A stretch of 38,636 bases of DNA from UBA6814 sp040753075 (GCA_040753075.1 JBFMHA010000028.1:1-38636), one strand, 5' to 3'; positions 1 to 11,706 are shown, counted from the first letter of the stretch. Program-made: numbers and translations. Notes: generated from the sequence alone by a model not told the origin.

Positions 1-115
1 TTGAAAATCCCGCGATGGCTGCGTTGCTGCGAAAAAGCCAAACCCTCACGTATGTCGAATACGCTTCGGCCTTGACGTTTTCTCGCGCCTTGCCCTCGCG
101 GTTTTTGAACGGCCT
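1..115. repeat. Imperfect inverted-repeat intergenic element
   Basis: The first ~115 bases form an imperfect inverted repeat. The left arm (about 1-40, beginning TTGAAAATCCCGCGATGG) pairs with the complement of the right arm (about 75-109, ending CTCGCGGTTTTTGAA). The centre around position 50 carries an ACGTATG core. The trailing stretch to 142 reads CTTCTTCAACAGGCTCCTAG, which overlaps the stop of the receiver gene. The architecture resembles the dispersed, A+T-richer, non-coding inverted repeats often found between genes in proteobacteria. It may act as a transcription end for the minus-strand operon that stops at 143. It starts at the window edge, so its full length is not visible. Confidence 0.5.
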
Positions 116-142
116 GCGGGAACGGACTTCTTCAACAGGCTC

Positions 143-502
143 CTAGTGGCTCAGGGTGGAGAGCAGCTCCTTGAGTTTGGCCGGGTCCAGGGGCTTGGGC
201 AGGAAGGCGGCGGGCTGGGCGTCCTGGGCGCGGCGGCGGGTCTCCGGGTCGGAGTAGGCGGAGATGAAGCAGACCGGGATGCCGTAGCGCTCGCGGATGC
301 GGCGGGCGGTCTCGATGCCGTCCAGTTCGCCGGCGAGCATGATGTCCATGAGCACCAGGGCGGGACGCGCCTTGGACACGGCCTCCAGGGCATCCTCGCC
401 GCTGGCCGCGGTGGCGCAGACCGAGTGGCCCAGGCGGGAGACCATGACCTGGGTGGCCATGGCGGCCACGGCCTCGTCCTCCACGATCATGATGTCCGCC
501 AT
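143..502 (-). CDS. Single-domain response regulator (CheY-like receiver)
   Basis: This is a 119-residue stand-alone receiver domain. The acidic pocket is E8/D9 in MIVEDE, the phospho-acceptor is D53 in LVLMDIM, the switch residue is S81 and the conserved lysine is K103 in LPKPLD. There is no output domain, so it must act by protein-protein contact or as a phosphorelay intermediate. The start ATG overlaps the 3' end of the upstream kinase gene by 16 bases, so it is the last gene of a three-gene coupled operon. By family knowledge, HisKA_2 kinases often pair with such receivers, and the upstream kinase is the obvious phosphodonor. A longer open frame upstream has no similarity and was not used. 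Confidence 0.9.
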   Translation of the reverse strand: MADIMIVEDEAVAAMATQVMVSRLGHSVCATAASGEDALEAVSKARPALVLMDIMLAGELDGIETARRIRERYGIPVCFISAYSDPETRRRAQDAQPAAFLPKPLDPAKLKELLSTLSH

Positions 503-2550
503 TCGTCCTCCATCGGAAACCGGATGACGAAGACAGTACCGTTCTCCCGCCCGATGCGCAACGTGCCCCGGAGCTGGGCGGTGAGGTTGGCCACCAGCTG
601 CAGGCCCAGGGTGGCGGCGTTCTCCGGGGTGATGTGGGCGGGCAGGCCGCGGCCGTTGTCGGCCACGGACAACTCCACCATGGGGCCGTCCCGGCGGGTG
701 GCCACGGTGATGGTCCCGCCCGGGCGGTCGAAGGCGTACTTCAGGGCGTTGGTGACCAGCTCGTTGAGGATGAGGCCGCAGGGCACGGCCTTGGTCAGGG
801 GAAGGGGCGCGGCCGAGACCTCCACCGCAACCCGCACCCCCTTGTCGCCCAGGGAGGAGACCAGCCGGGACATGAGGCGGTCCACGTAGTCCTTGAGGTC
901 CACCCGGGCCATGTCGTCGGAGCCGTAGAGCGCCTCGTGGGCCAGGGCCATGGAGGCGATGCGGTTCTGGCTCTCCTCCAGGGCGGCGCGGGCCGCCGGG
1001 TCCTCCAGGCTGTCCGCCTGGAGGAAGAGCAGGCCGCTGACCACCTGGAGGTTGTTCTTGACCCGGTGGTGCACCTCCTTGAGCAGCACCTCCTTCTCGC
1101 GCAGGGAGGAGCGCAGCCGCTCCTCGGCCCGCTTGCGCTCGTGGATGTCCTCCACCGCGCCCTCGATGCGCGCGACCCGGCCGTCGGGGCCGAGCGTGGC
1201 CCGGGCGTTGACCGAGCACCACCGCAGCGCGCCGTCCCGGCGGCGGAGCCTGGCCTCGAAGGCCTTGACCTCCCCGTACTGGTCGAGCAGGCGCAGCAGC
1301 TCCTCGCGGGCCGCGGGATCGGCGTAGAGCTGGTTGGGGATGTCGGTGATTTCGGCCATGAGTTCGGCCGGGGACCCGTAGCCCAGCATGCGGGACAGGG
1401 CCGGGTTGGCGGACGCGTAGCGTCCTTCGGGAGTGCTCTGGAACAGGCCGTCGGCCGAGTTCTCGAAGATCTCCCGGTACTTGGCCTCCGAGGCGCGCAG
1501 GGCGGCGTCGCGGGTCGCCAGGGCCTGCCGGGCGTTGTCGAACTCGGACATGAGCAGGGACAGCTCCCGGAACGCCGCGCGCGGGGGCAGCTTCCCGCGC
1601 ATCTGCCCGCGGCCGATGTCCTGGACCGCGGCGGAGAACTCGGCCAGGGGCTCGGCCACCCGCAGGCGCAGGGTTCGCTCGGTGAGCAGGACCAGGAGCA
1701 GGAACAGGCCGGCCAGCGCGGTGAAAAGGGTCAGGACCATGGCCGCGATGGGGCCGTAGGCGGCCATGGCGGGCTGGGACACCAGGAGCAGCCAGCCGGT
1801 GTCCGGCACCCGGACCGCAGTGCCGATGCGCAGGCCGCTTTGGCCCTGGTAGTCGCCGAATTCCGGGCCGCCGTCCCGGGCCCGGCGCAGGATGTCCAGG
1901 TGGCCGATGTTGGCCCGGGTGGCGACCTGGGCCAGGTCCGGGTGGGCCAGGACGTTGCCGAAGGCGTCGGTGAGCGCCACCTCCTCGCCCGGGGTCAGGG
2001 CGGCCAGGCGGGAGACGTAGGACTGCAGGGCGGTCATGGAGATCTCCGCCACCAGGGAGAGGCCGCGCTCGTTGGATACTTTCTCGTACAGCGTGGGCAG
2101 GCCGGAGTGGGGCGAGAGGATGGGCCTGGCCGCCCCGGAGCCGGACGGCCCCAGGTTCTCCAGGGGGAAATGGGCGCCGGCCGAGCCGGGGGGGGCCGAG
2201 GCCAGCGCCAGGCCTTCCCGGTCCAGCAGCAGGAGACGCTCGAACTGCCGGAAGGAGACGTTGAGCAGGGCCAGGACCGCTTCGGCGGCGTGGCCGGGAT
2301 TCGCCTCCAGGTCGAGCAGGGAGAACGCCAGGTTGCTCCGCGCCTCGGCCATGTAGTCCGCCGCCAGGAAGGCCGCGGCCTGGGCCACCACCGCCTGGCG
2401 GGAGCGCGCCTCCTCCCGCTGGGACCAGCCCGCGGCCAGGCCCAGGCCGAGCACCGCGACCAGGCTGGGCAGGAGCATCCAGTGGACCAGGCGGCGGCGG
2501 ACCTCCGCGGCCAGAGGCGCGGCGGCCGGGGCGGAGCCGTTCTCAGCCAT
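487..2550 (-). CDS. Membrane sensor histidine kinase, HisKA_2 type, HAMP-PAS
   Basis: This is a 687-residue inner-membrane kinase. The first membrane helix is about residues 25-43, with a periplasmic sensor at 44-265. The second helix is 266-290, followed by a HAMP-like linker (291-345) and a PAS/PAC domain (355-475). The dimerisation/phosphoacceptor motif KEVHHRVKNNLQ (H494/H495) is the HisKA_2 signature. The ATPase domain has an N-box at LNELVTNALKYAF (595-607) and a G1 box at DNGRG (631-635). The ATG overlaps the stop of the upstream binding lipoprotein by 8 bases, and the receiver gene follows with a 16-base overlap. The arrangement suggests that the binding protein presents a ligand to the periplasmic domain and the receiver takes the phosphate. 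The ligand cannot be read from sequence. Confidence 0.93.
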   Translation of the reverse strand: MAENGSAPAAAPLAAEVRRRLVHWMLLPSLVAVLGLGLAAGWSQREEARSRQAVVAQAAAFLAADYMAEARSNLAFSLLDLEANPGHAAEAVLALLNVSFRQFERLLLLDREGLALASAPPGSAGAHFPLENLGPSGSGAARPILSPHSGLPTLYEKVSNERGLSLVAEISMTALQSYVSRLAALTPGEEVALTDAFGNVLAHPDLAQVATRANIGHLDILRRARDGGPEFGDYQGQSGLRIGTAVRVPDTGWLLLVSQPAMAAYGPIAAMVLTLFTALAGLFLLLVLLTERTLRLRVAEPLAEFSAAVQDIGRGQMRGKLPPRAAFRELSLLMSEFDNARQALATRDAALRASEAKYREIFENSADGLFQSTPEGRYASANPALSRMLGYGSPAELMAEITDIPNQLYADPAAREELLRLLDQYGEVKAFEARLRRRDGALRWCSVNARATLGPDGRVARIEGAVEDIHERKRAEERLRSSLREKEVLLKEVHHRVKNNLQVVSGLLFLQADSLEDPAARAALEESQNRIASMALAHEALYGSDDMARVDLKDYVDRLMSRLVSSLGDKGVRVAVEVSAAPLPLTKAVPCGLILNELVTNALKYAFDRPGGTITVATRRDGPMVELSVADNGRGLPAHITPENAATLGLQLVANLTAQLRGTLRIGRENGTVFVIRFPMEDEWRTS

Positions 2551-3700
2551 TGTCGGTCCCCAGGGTCCGGACGCGGCCCCCCCGGACCTGGGAGCAGAAC
2601 ACCGGACGGCTCACGTCGCCGAAGCGGTCGAACACGATGTCCCCGAGCACGCCCGGGACCGGGCCCAGGCCGGCCAGGGCCCGGGCCACGCCCTGCCGGC
2701 GGCCGTGGGTGAGCTCCAGGGCGCGGGCCGCCACCAGGACCGCCTCGTAGCACATGGCCCCGTCGTAGGACGGCGGGTAGCCGAAGCGCCGCTGGAAGCG
2801 GGCGTTGAAGTCCGCCACCCGGGGCGAGTGGTCGTCGAAGGGATAGGGCACGCAGGAGGTCACGCCCTCGGCCGCGGCGCCGGCCATTTCCAGGAACTCC
2901 GGGGTGAGGCCCCAGAAGGAGCTGTATATCCGCAGGTCCGGGGCCGCGGGCCGGAGCTCCCGCAGCAGCCCGGCCAGCTCCCGTGGGGAGCAGATGGCCA
3001 CGACGGCCGCGGCGTCCGCGGCCCGGGCCTGCCTGACCAGGGCCGGCGCGTCCGGGGTCTGGCCGGCCGGGATGCGGGCCTCGCCCGCGGCGCGCCCGCC
3101 CAGCCGGGCGTAGCTTGCGGCGAAAGCCCCGGAAAAGGACTCCACGAAGGCCGGGTTGTCGTCGCTGCGCAGGAGCAGGACCCCGCCCCGTCCGGTCTGG
3201 TCGGCCACGAGCCGGGCCAGGGCCAGGGCGTAGGCCGCCGCGTCGGAGGAGACCCGGAAGAAGGCGTCGTCCTTGCCGGTGAGCGCGGTGGTGGTGGCGG
3301 TGGAGGAGATCACGGCGAGGCCCGCGGCCTCGGCCTCGGGCAGGCCGGCCAGGGCCGTGGTGCTGCTCATGAGCCCCACCACCACCGCCGCGCCCTGCCG
3401 GTCCAGTTCGCGCACCGCGGCCCGGGCCGCCTCGGGCGTGTCGTTCTCGTCGGCCACCAGAAGCTCCACCCGGCGGCCGGCGATGCCGCCCGCGGCGTTG
3501 AGCTCCTCCACGGCCAGGGTGGCGCCGTTGCGGCCCTGCACCCCCAGGTCGGAGGAGAGGCCGGTGATGGTCCCGGAGAACCCTATGCGCACGGTCCCGG
3601 ACCAGTAGTCGCAGCCCGCGGCCAGCAGGACCAGGGCCAGGGCCAGGGCGGAGAGACAGGCCGGCAGCACGGGCCGGAGGCGGGCGCGAGAAACCTCCAT
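2543..3700 (-). CDS. Periplasmic ligand-binding lipoprotein, branched-chain amino acid type (Peripla_BP_6)
   Basis: This is a 385-residue solute-binding protein of the Leu/Ile/Val-receptor fold, recognised from GFSGTITGLSSDLGVQGRNGATLAVEEL and GGIAGRRVELLVADENDTPE near the N-terminus and from SSFWGLTPEFLEMAG and YDGAMCYEAVLVAARAL later. The start chosen gives a hydrophobic leader ending in LLAAGC with the lipidated Cys at residue 30. Residue 31 is Asp, which by the Lol +2 rule retains a lipoprotein in the inner membrane. No permease or ATPase genes are adjacent. It heads an operon with a histidine kinase (8-base overlap) and a receiver, so it is probably a sensory binding protein rather than a transport one. 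An upstream in-frame extension lacks a leader and was rejected. Confidence 0.88.
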   Translation of the reverse strand: MEVSRARLRPVLPACLSALALALVLLAAGCDYWSGTVRIGFSGTITGLSSDLGVQGRNGATLAVEELNAAGGIAGRRVELLVADENDTPEAARAAVRELDRQGAAVVVGLMSSTTALAGLPEAEAAGLAVISSTATTTALTGKDDAFFRVSSDAAAYALALARLVADQTGRGGVLLLRSDDNPAFVESFSGAFAASYARLGGRAAGEARIPAGQTPDAPALVRQARAADAAAVVAICSPRELAGLLRELRPAAPDLRIYSSFWGLTPEFLEMAGAAAEGVTSCVPYPFDDHSPRVADFNARFQRRFGYPPSYDGAMCYEAVLVAARALELTHGRRQGVARALAGLGPVPGVLGDIVFDRFGDVSRPVFCSQVRGGRVRTLGTDNG

Positions 3701-3900
3701 GCCACCATGATATACCCGTGATCGCCCGTCTTGCCAAGCCTCCGCGCCAGGCGGCCGGGGCGGGGAGTTGCGGCTGCGGTCCCGTATCGGGTGGGGGTGG
3801 GGAGACGGGCTCATCAGGAAAAGATGGCTTGCATCGTCGTTCCAGCCAAGTCCGGGCCGCATCCTGCGGCATGCTCCGCCCTCCGGGCGGGGAAAGGGGC

Positions 3901-4182
3901 TCAGCCGTCCAGGCGGTCGCCGCGGCCCACGGTCCGGTCCAGGGGGGTGAATCCGGGCAGGTGCCGGCCGGCCTCCTCGGCGCTGCGCGCATAGAAGGCG
4001 TAGGTCCCGGGCCGGCCGGCCAGGGGCATGAGCACGAATTCGCGCTCCGCTCCGTCGGGTCCGGCGAAGGAATGCCGCCACCCGGTGGGGAAGCGTCCGG
4101 CGCTGGCGAGCCGGGCCGGGTCCGGGGTGAAGTCGCAGTACCCCACCAGCTCGTCGGTATTCTGGATGCGCACCTCGACCAT
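3901..4182 (-). CDS. Small hypothetical protein
   Basis: This is a 93-residue acidic cytoplasmic protein beginning MVEVRIQNTDELVGYCDFTPD. It has no signal peptide, membrane helix or recognisable motif. Support for a real gene comes from a strong AGGAGG ribosome site seven bases or so before the ATG, codon use like its neighbours, and position on the same strand 64 bases downstream of the hybrid kinase gene. The 200 bases between it and the binding-lipoprotein gene hold only short G+C-rich hairpins. It may be co-transcribed with the hybrid kinase. Function unknown. Confidence 0.6.
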   Translation of the reverse strand: MVEVRIQNTDELVGYCDFTPDPARLASAGRFPTGWRHSFAGPDGAEREFVLMPLAGRPGTYAFYARSAEEAGRHLPGFTPLDRTVGRGDRLDG

Positions 4183-4246
4183 GGGTCCTCCTGGGCCGGC
4201 GGGCCGGCCGCGTCGCGGTGTTGGGGCCGGAAGGCGAAGCCCGGCG

Positions 4247-8458
<4,212 letters not shown>

Positions 8459-8567
8459 CCCGCTGAATTCCCTGATGAAAACGGATTCCGGGCGCATGGT
8501 CCCAATCGCCACCCTACACCGATCCGGGCAGGGAAGGCAACGAAAAGAGTCAAGTCGGGAGTGCGTG

Positions 8568-9455
8568 TCAGTTCGCGGGCTTGGGCCAGAGCTGGGCGGC
8601 GAGCATGCCGCCCAGCATGAGGGCGCAGCCGGCAATGCCGCGTACCCCCAGGACTTCGCCCAGCAGGAGATAGCCGGCGGCCGCGGCGAAGGCGGACTCC
8701 AGGCTCAGGATGATGGCCGCGGGGGTGGGCTGGGCGTCCTTCTGGGCCACCACCTGGAGGGTGTAGGCCACGCCCACGGACATGCACCCGCCGTAGACGA
8801 TGGGCCAGGCCCCGGCCCAGACGCCGGCCCAGGTGATCTGCTCGAAGACCAGGGCCACGGCCGTGGAGGCCGCGGCGCAGACCGCGAACTGGCCGGCGGC
8901 CAGGCGCACCGGGTCCACCCGGGGGGAGAGGTAGCCGAGCAGGAGCACGTGCCCGGCCCAGAACACCGCGCCGAGCAGGACCCAGCCGTCGCCCGGGGCC
9001 AGGTCCAGGCCCTCGGTCACGGACAGGAGGTAGAGGCCCACGGCCGCGGCCAGGGCGCCCACCCCGCCGCCCCAGCCGGGGCGCTGGCCCAGGAGCAGGC
9101 CAAGGAGCGGCACGAAGACCACGTAGAGGCCGGTGATGAACCCGGCCTTGCCCGCGGTGGTGTAGAGCAGGCCCACCTGCTGCATGGAGACCCCGATGAA
9201 CATGACCAGGCCTGCGGCCCAGGCCCCCCAGAAGGCGGTGCGGCCCGCGGCCCGACCGGCCGGGACCGGGTTGGGGCCGCGTCGGGCCCGCCAGGCGATG
9301 AGGGGCAGCAGGGAAAGCACGCCCAGGGCGAAGCGGACCCCGTTGTAGGTGAAGGGCCCCACGCTCTCCATGCCCACCCGCTGGGCCACGAAGGCGGTGC
9401 CCCAGATGGCGGCGGTGGTCAGGAGCAGAAGGTTGGCGCGCAGGCTGCGGGACAT
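8568..9455 (-). CDS. EamA/DMT-family transporter
   Basis: This is a 295-residue integral membrane protein with about ten hydrophobic helices arranged as two EamA repeats. The first repeat begins TTAAIWGTAFVAQRVGMESVGPFTYNGVRF and the second is centred on GDGWVLLGAVFWAGHVLLLGYLSP, ending with the LSLESAFAAAAGYLLLGE motif typical of the drug/metabolite transporter superfamily. By family knowledge it would export amino acids or other small metabolites. The substrate is not predictable. It stands alone on the minus strand, 110 bases upstream of the hybrid kinase gene and downstream of a clear terminator. No strong Shine-Dalgarno precedes the chosen ATG, but the first helix would be lost with a later start. 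Confidence 0.9.
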   Translation of the reverse strand: MSRSLRANLLLLTTAAIWGTAFVAQRVGMESVGPFTYNGVRFALGVLSLLPLIAWRARRGPNPVPAGRAAGRTAFWGAWAAGLVMFIGVSMQQVGLLYTTAGKAGFITGLYVVFVPLLGLLLGQRPGWGGGVGALAAAVGLYLLSVTEGLDLAPGDGWVLLGAVFWAGHVLLLGYLSPRVDPVRLAAGQFAVCAAASTAVALVFEQITWAGVWAGAWPIVYGGCMSVGVAYTLQVVAQKDAQPTPAAIILSLESAFAAAAGYLLLGEVLGVRGIAGCALMLGGMLAAQLWPKPAN

Positions 9456-9506
9456 GGCGAGAGGGGCTTACACCGGGGGCGCGGGGTTGTAAACATGGGA
9501 GGAGTG

Positions 9507-9540
9507 CGAAAAGAAACGCGCCCCGCCGGAGCGGGGCGCG
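9507..9540 (-). terminator. Rho-independent terminator of the ribbon-helix-helix/137-residue gene unit
   Basis: A perfect 10-bp stem (CGCGCCCCGC at 9517-9526 with GCGGGGCGCG at 9531-9540) has a four-base loop. On the minus strand it is followed by TTTCTTTTC. It lies 26 bases past the stop of the 137-residue gene. Confidence 0.85.
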
Positions 9541-9565
9541 GGCAGGGGCAGGAGGCGGGACGGGG

Positions 9566-9979
9566 CTAGTCGCCCGAGCCGGTGCTCTCGATGGTGAACT
9601 CGCCCATGGAGGGGCGGGAGTCCAGGTCGATGTCCCAGAGGATCTGGGTGAACAGCATGAGGGAGTCGTAGGGGATGGACACCGTGCGCTCGCCGCACTG
9701 GATGTGGCACAGCTCGCCGGCGCGGCGCACCACGTAGGCGCGGCGGTTCTTGGCGGAGCCGTCCGAGGACACGATGGAGAAGGCCTGGTGCCCGTCCTCG
9801 GTGGCGTAGAGCTTCTGCTGGGTCAGGACCCCGGTGTCCTCGTCGTAGAACGAGGTCTGGGCGTAGAGGTGGCCGCGAAACGTCACCGGCCCCGCCTTGT
9901 CGTCCTCCAGGGTGATGGTTTCGGCCTCGACCACGATGCCGCCCAGTCCTGAGACGTCCTTGCTCTGTCTCTTGCCCAT
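9566..9979 (-). CDS. Conserved-looking hypothetical, partner of the ribbon-helix-helix gene
   Basis: This is a 137-residue soluble acidic protein beginning MGKRQSKDVSGLGGIVVEAETITLEDD. The pattern of short beta-like segments (GPVTFRGHLYAQTSFYDE, RRAYVVRRAGELCHIQCGERTVSIPYDSL) suggests a mostly beta fold, and two Cys are close together (CHIQC). No known domain was recognised. An AGGGGGA ribosome site precedes the ATG, and only nine bases separate it from the upstream ribbon-helix-helix gene, so the two form one transcription unit ended by a strong terminator. It could be a target or cofactor of the regulator, but function is unknown. Confidence 0.7.
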   Translation of the reverse strand: MGKRQSKDVSGLGGIVVEAETITLEDDKAGPVTFRGHLYAQTSFYDEDTGVLTQQKLYATEDGHQAFSIVSSDGSAKNRRAYVVRRAGELCHIQCGERTVSIPYDSLMLFTQILWDIDLDSRPSMGEFTIESTGSGD

Positions 9980-9988
9980 GCCGTCCCC

Positions 9989-10183
9989 CTAGGTCGGGAG
10001 TTTGAGTTGGACCGGGCCGGTCGGCCGCGTGTCCTTCCGGTAGGCTTCTTCCACCAGGGCGATGAAATACTCGGTCATGGTCATTTCGTGCAGGGCGGCC
10101 AGGACGCGAAGCTTCTTGTGCACGTCCTGGGGCACGCGCAACGTGAGCTGCTTCTTGTCCTTGTCCCCGTCCGAATCCGCCAT
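9989..10183 (-). CDS. Ribbon-helix-helix (Arc/CopG-like) regulator
   Basis: This is a 64-residue protein. A charged N-terminus (DSDGDKDKK) is followed by the ribbon strand QLTLRVPQDVHKKLRVLAALHEMTM and helix TEYFIALVEEAYRK, the layout of MetJ/Arc/CopG DNA-binding dimers. The start at 10183 is favoured because GGGGAG lies nine bases upstream and because it leaves a short tail before the strand; an in-frame extension to 10234 lacks this. The predicted promoter about 90 bases upstream is overlapped by a long symmetric dyad, which fits autoregulation. The downstream partner is not a recognised toxin, so a toxin-antitoxin role is not supported. Confidence 0.8.
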   Translation of the reverse strand: MADSDGDKDKKQLTLRVPQDVHKKLRVLAALHEMTMTEYFIALVEEAYRKDTRPTGPVQLKLPT

Positions 10184-10275
10184 GGGCCCGCGCTCCCCTG
10201 GAGCCGATCCGGCCCGGCCGGCCGGACCGTCCAACCCTGGTCAAAAGCCTACGTCCGCCAATACTGTCTTGTCGC

Positions 10276-10304
10276 GTTTAGCACGCTTCAAGGACAATTG
10301 TAAA
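10276..10304 (-). promoter_or_regulatory. Candidate sigma-70 promoter of the ribbon-helix-helix unit
   Basis: Read on the minus strand, a TTTACA -35 box (10299-10304) is separated by 17 bases from a CTAAAC -10-like box (10276-10281). Transcription would begin near 10269, about 85 bases before the ATG. The -35 box sits inside the adjacent 41-bp dyad. Confidence 0.4.
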
Positions 10305-10334
10305 TAGACAGCACAGCTGTCTAGGCAGAATTGT
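10294..10334. promoter_or_regulatory. 41-bp symmetric dyad, probable operator
   Basis: Two nested inverted repeats share one centre at 10314. The inner arms are AGACAGC (10306-10312) and GCTGTCT (10316-10322). The outer arms are ACAATT (10294-10299) and AATTGT (10329-10334). Both six-base spacers are the same length. A further CTGTCT half-site lies at 10264-10269 near the predicted transcription start. The dyad overlaps the promoter of the ribbon-helix-helix gene, so repression by that protein is the simplest reading. Confidence 0.6.
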
Positions 10335-10354
10335 GGCATTTGCCAGGATCTTGG

Positions 10355-10382
10355 GGCAACGCTCAGGCATCGTTGCCTTTTT
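10355..10382 (+). terminator. Orphan plus-strand rho-independent terminator
   Basis: A perfect 7-bp stem (GGCAACG at 10355-10361, CGTTGCC at 10371-10377) has a nine-base loop and is followed directly by TTTTT on the plus strand. No plus-strand gene precedes it, as the neighbours on both sides are on the minus strand. It could end a short transcript starting in the dyad region, or stop antisense transcription. Confidence 0.55.
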
Positions 10383-10674
10383 CCCCTTGCTCCAGGGTTG
10401 CGGGCCCGTGACCCCGCAGCATTATGGGACGGGTCTGGACCTTGGGCAAGCAAAATTTCTCGGATTTGCGGCTGCCCCAGATTTCGCGCGGTTACACTCC
10501 GAGCCCAGCCCCGGGCGATCCTGAGCCCTGGTTTTTCCGCAAGGTCTTCGCCCGGGAGGACGCGCCGGACGCGGGAAAGGGAGCAAAGATCGCGCGTCGG
10601 CCCCGAAGGGCGGCGCACCGGGGCGGGCGCTCCAGGGCGGCCGGGGACGGCCGGGGGAGGGAGGCCGCCGGGCG

Positions 10675-11490
10675 TCAGGCCTTGGCCTTGGCCGCGGCGC
10701 GCTTGATCTGGGAGGCCAGGCGCTTGGCGTCGGGCAGGCCGGGCTCCAGCTCCAGGCACTTCTTGAGGGCCGCGGCCGCCTCGGGCAGCTTCTTGGCCGC
10801 CAGGTTGAGCCGGGCCAGGGCCAGGTGCGGGTGCGGGCCGTCCGCGCCCTTGGCCAGGAGATCGGTGAAGAGGGCTGCGCCCGCGGCCGGGTCCTGGGCC
10901 TGCTCGTAGGCCTCGGCCGCCATCTCGCAGGCCCTGCGCTCGCCCGGGTTGATCTTGAGCGCGCGCTTCAGGTATTCCAGCGATTCCCGGAAGCAGCCCG
11001 CCTTCTGCAGCTTCTCGGGGATGATGAGGAACATGGCGTCCTCGTCCACGTGCATCTCCACGGCCTCGCGGAAGGAGCGTTGCGCCTCGGGCGTGTTGCC
11101 GTGGTCCAGGAGGCGCTGGCCGGCGATGATGGCCCGGTCGATCTTGAGCTTGCGCTCGCGCATGGCCTCCAGGGTCTCCCGGTCCATCTCCTCCTTGAGC
11201 TTGCGGGCCGTGGAGGCCAGGGCGTTGTAGAGCTGCTTCTCCTGGCCCTTGACGTAGCTGAAGGGGCCGGGCGCGAACTGCTTGATCTTCTCGTCCTTGC
11301 TCAGGCTGCCCAGCAACTCCCGCAGCAGGGTGGCCACCGGACCGAGGTCCATGGAGTGGATGGCGCTGGTGGCCATGACCTTGACCGCCTCGGCCACGGA
11401 CACCAGGGGCTTGAGCGCCTCGCCCTTGAGGTAGGCCGCCTTGGCGCGGTTGAGGTGCTCGGTCGCCACCTTGGCTGGTTTTTCGGGCAT
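10675..11490 (-). CDS. TPR-repeat protein
   Basis: This is a 271-residue soluble protein. The N-terminal half (about 1-130) is helical and charged with no named domain. The C-terminal part contains tetratricopeptide-like helices, including GCFRESLEYLKRALKINPGERRACEMAAEAYEQA and LALARLNLAAKKLPEAAAALKKCLELEPGLPDA. The Met at 11490 is chosen because AGGGAAG lies seven bases upstream; a much longer open frame continues into antisense of the neighbouring gene without similarity. It is divergent from the two cyclic-nucleotide-binding genes across a 216-base gap, so shared regulation is possible. By family knowledge TPRs scaffold protein complexes. The partner is unknown. Confidence 0.82.
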   Translation of the reverse strand: MPEKPAKVATEHLNRAKAAYLKGEALKPLVSVAEAVKVMATSAIHSMDLGPVATLLRELLGSLSKDEKIKQFAPGPFSYVKGQEKQLYNALASTARKLKEEMDRETLEAMRERKLKIDRAIIAGQRLLDHGNTPEAQRSFREAVEMHVDEDAMFLIIPEKLQKAGCFRESLEYLKRALKINPGERRACEMAAEAYEQAQDPAAGAALFTDLLAKGADGPHPHLALARLNLAAKKLPEAAAALKKCLELEPGLPDAKRLASQIKRAAAKAKA

Positions 11491-11597
11491 CCGCGTGCTT
11501 CCCTGGAGATTCGCCGGCGCTGCGGCGGAGTTGTCGCCTCCCTGGCTTGTACACGTTTTCCGTACGATTTTGAAGGATTTTTTGCCCGGCTCTGCTC

Positions 11598-11644
11598 CCC
11601 GGCCCGGCTCCGGGGCCGCCGGCCGGGCGGCGGAGCGGGCCGGG
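11598..11644. repeat. Large G+C hairpin in divergent gap
   Basis: CCCGGCCCGGCTCCG (11598-11612) pairs with CGGAGCGGGCCGGG (11631-11644) apart from one bulged base, with further pairing inside. It lies between the divergent TPR and cyclic-nucleotide-binding genes. No T-run follows directly, though TTTTTT occurs about 25 bases further on. Role unclear. Confidence 0.4.
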
Positions 11645-11706
11645 CCGTTGCGGGGCTCCTTTTTTCCGGATATGCAGAGGGATACGCCACCCCAATCCGG
11701 ACCGTC

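Larger units (their letters stand above)
10184..10674. other. 491-bp non-coding interval
   Basis: No convincing gene lies between the ribbon-helix-helix gene and the TPR gene stop. The A+T-richer left part holds the promoter, the 41-bp dyad, a short TGGCA/TGCCA palindrome (10334-10345) and a plus-strand terminator-like hairpin. The right part (about 10390-10670) has open frames but no ribosome site or coding-like codon pattern. I see nothing further in it. Confidence 0.6.

Noticed and set aside
3820..3900. Possible small gene or dispersed repeat beginning near 3823
   Set aside because: A short frame with a 'VPAKSGPH' segment and hairpins resembles repeat-derived peptides, but no second copy is in the window and it lacks a ribosome site.
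9566..10183. Toxin-antitoxin module
   Set aside because: The regulator has the right size and order for an antitoxin, but the 137-residue partner shows no known toxin motif, and the unit has its own long leader and terminator.
11598..11690. Terminator in front of the cNMP gene pair
   Set aside because: The strong hairpin is not followed directly by a T-run and no plus-strand gene ends upstream; left as an unexplained hairpin.
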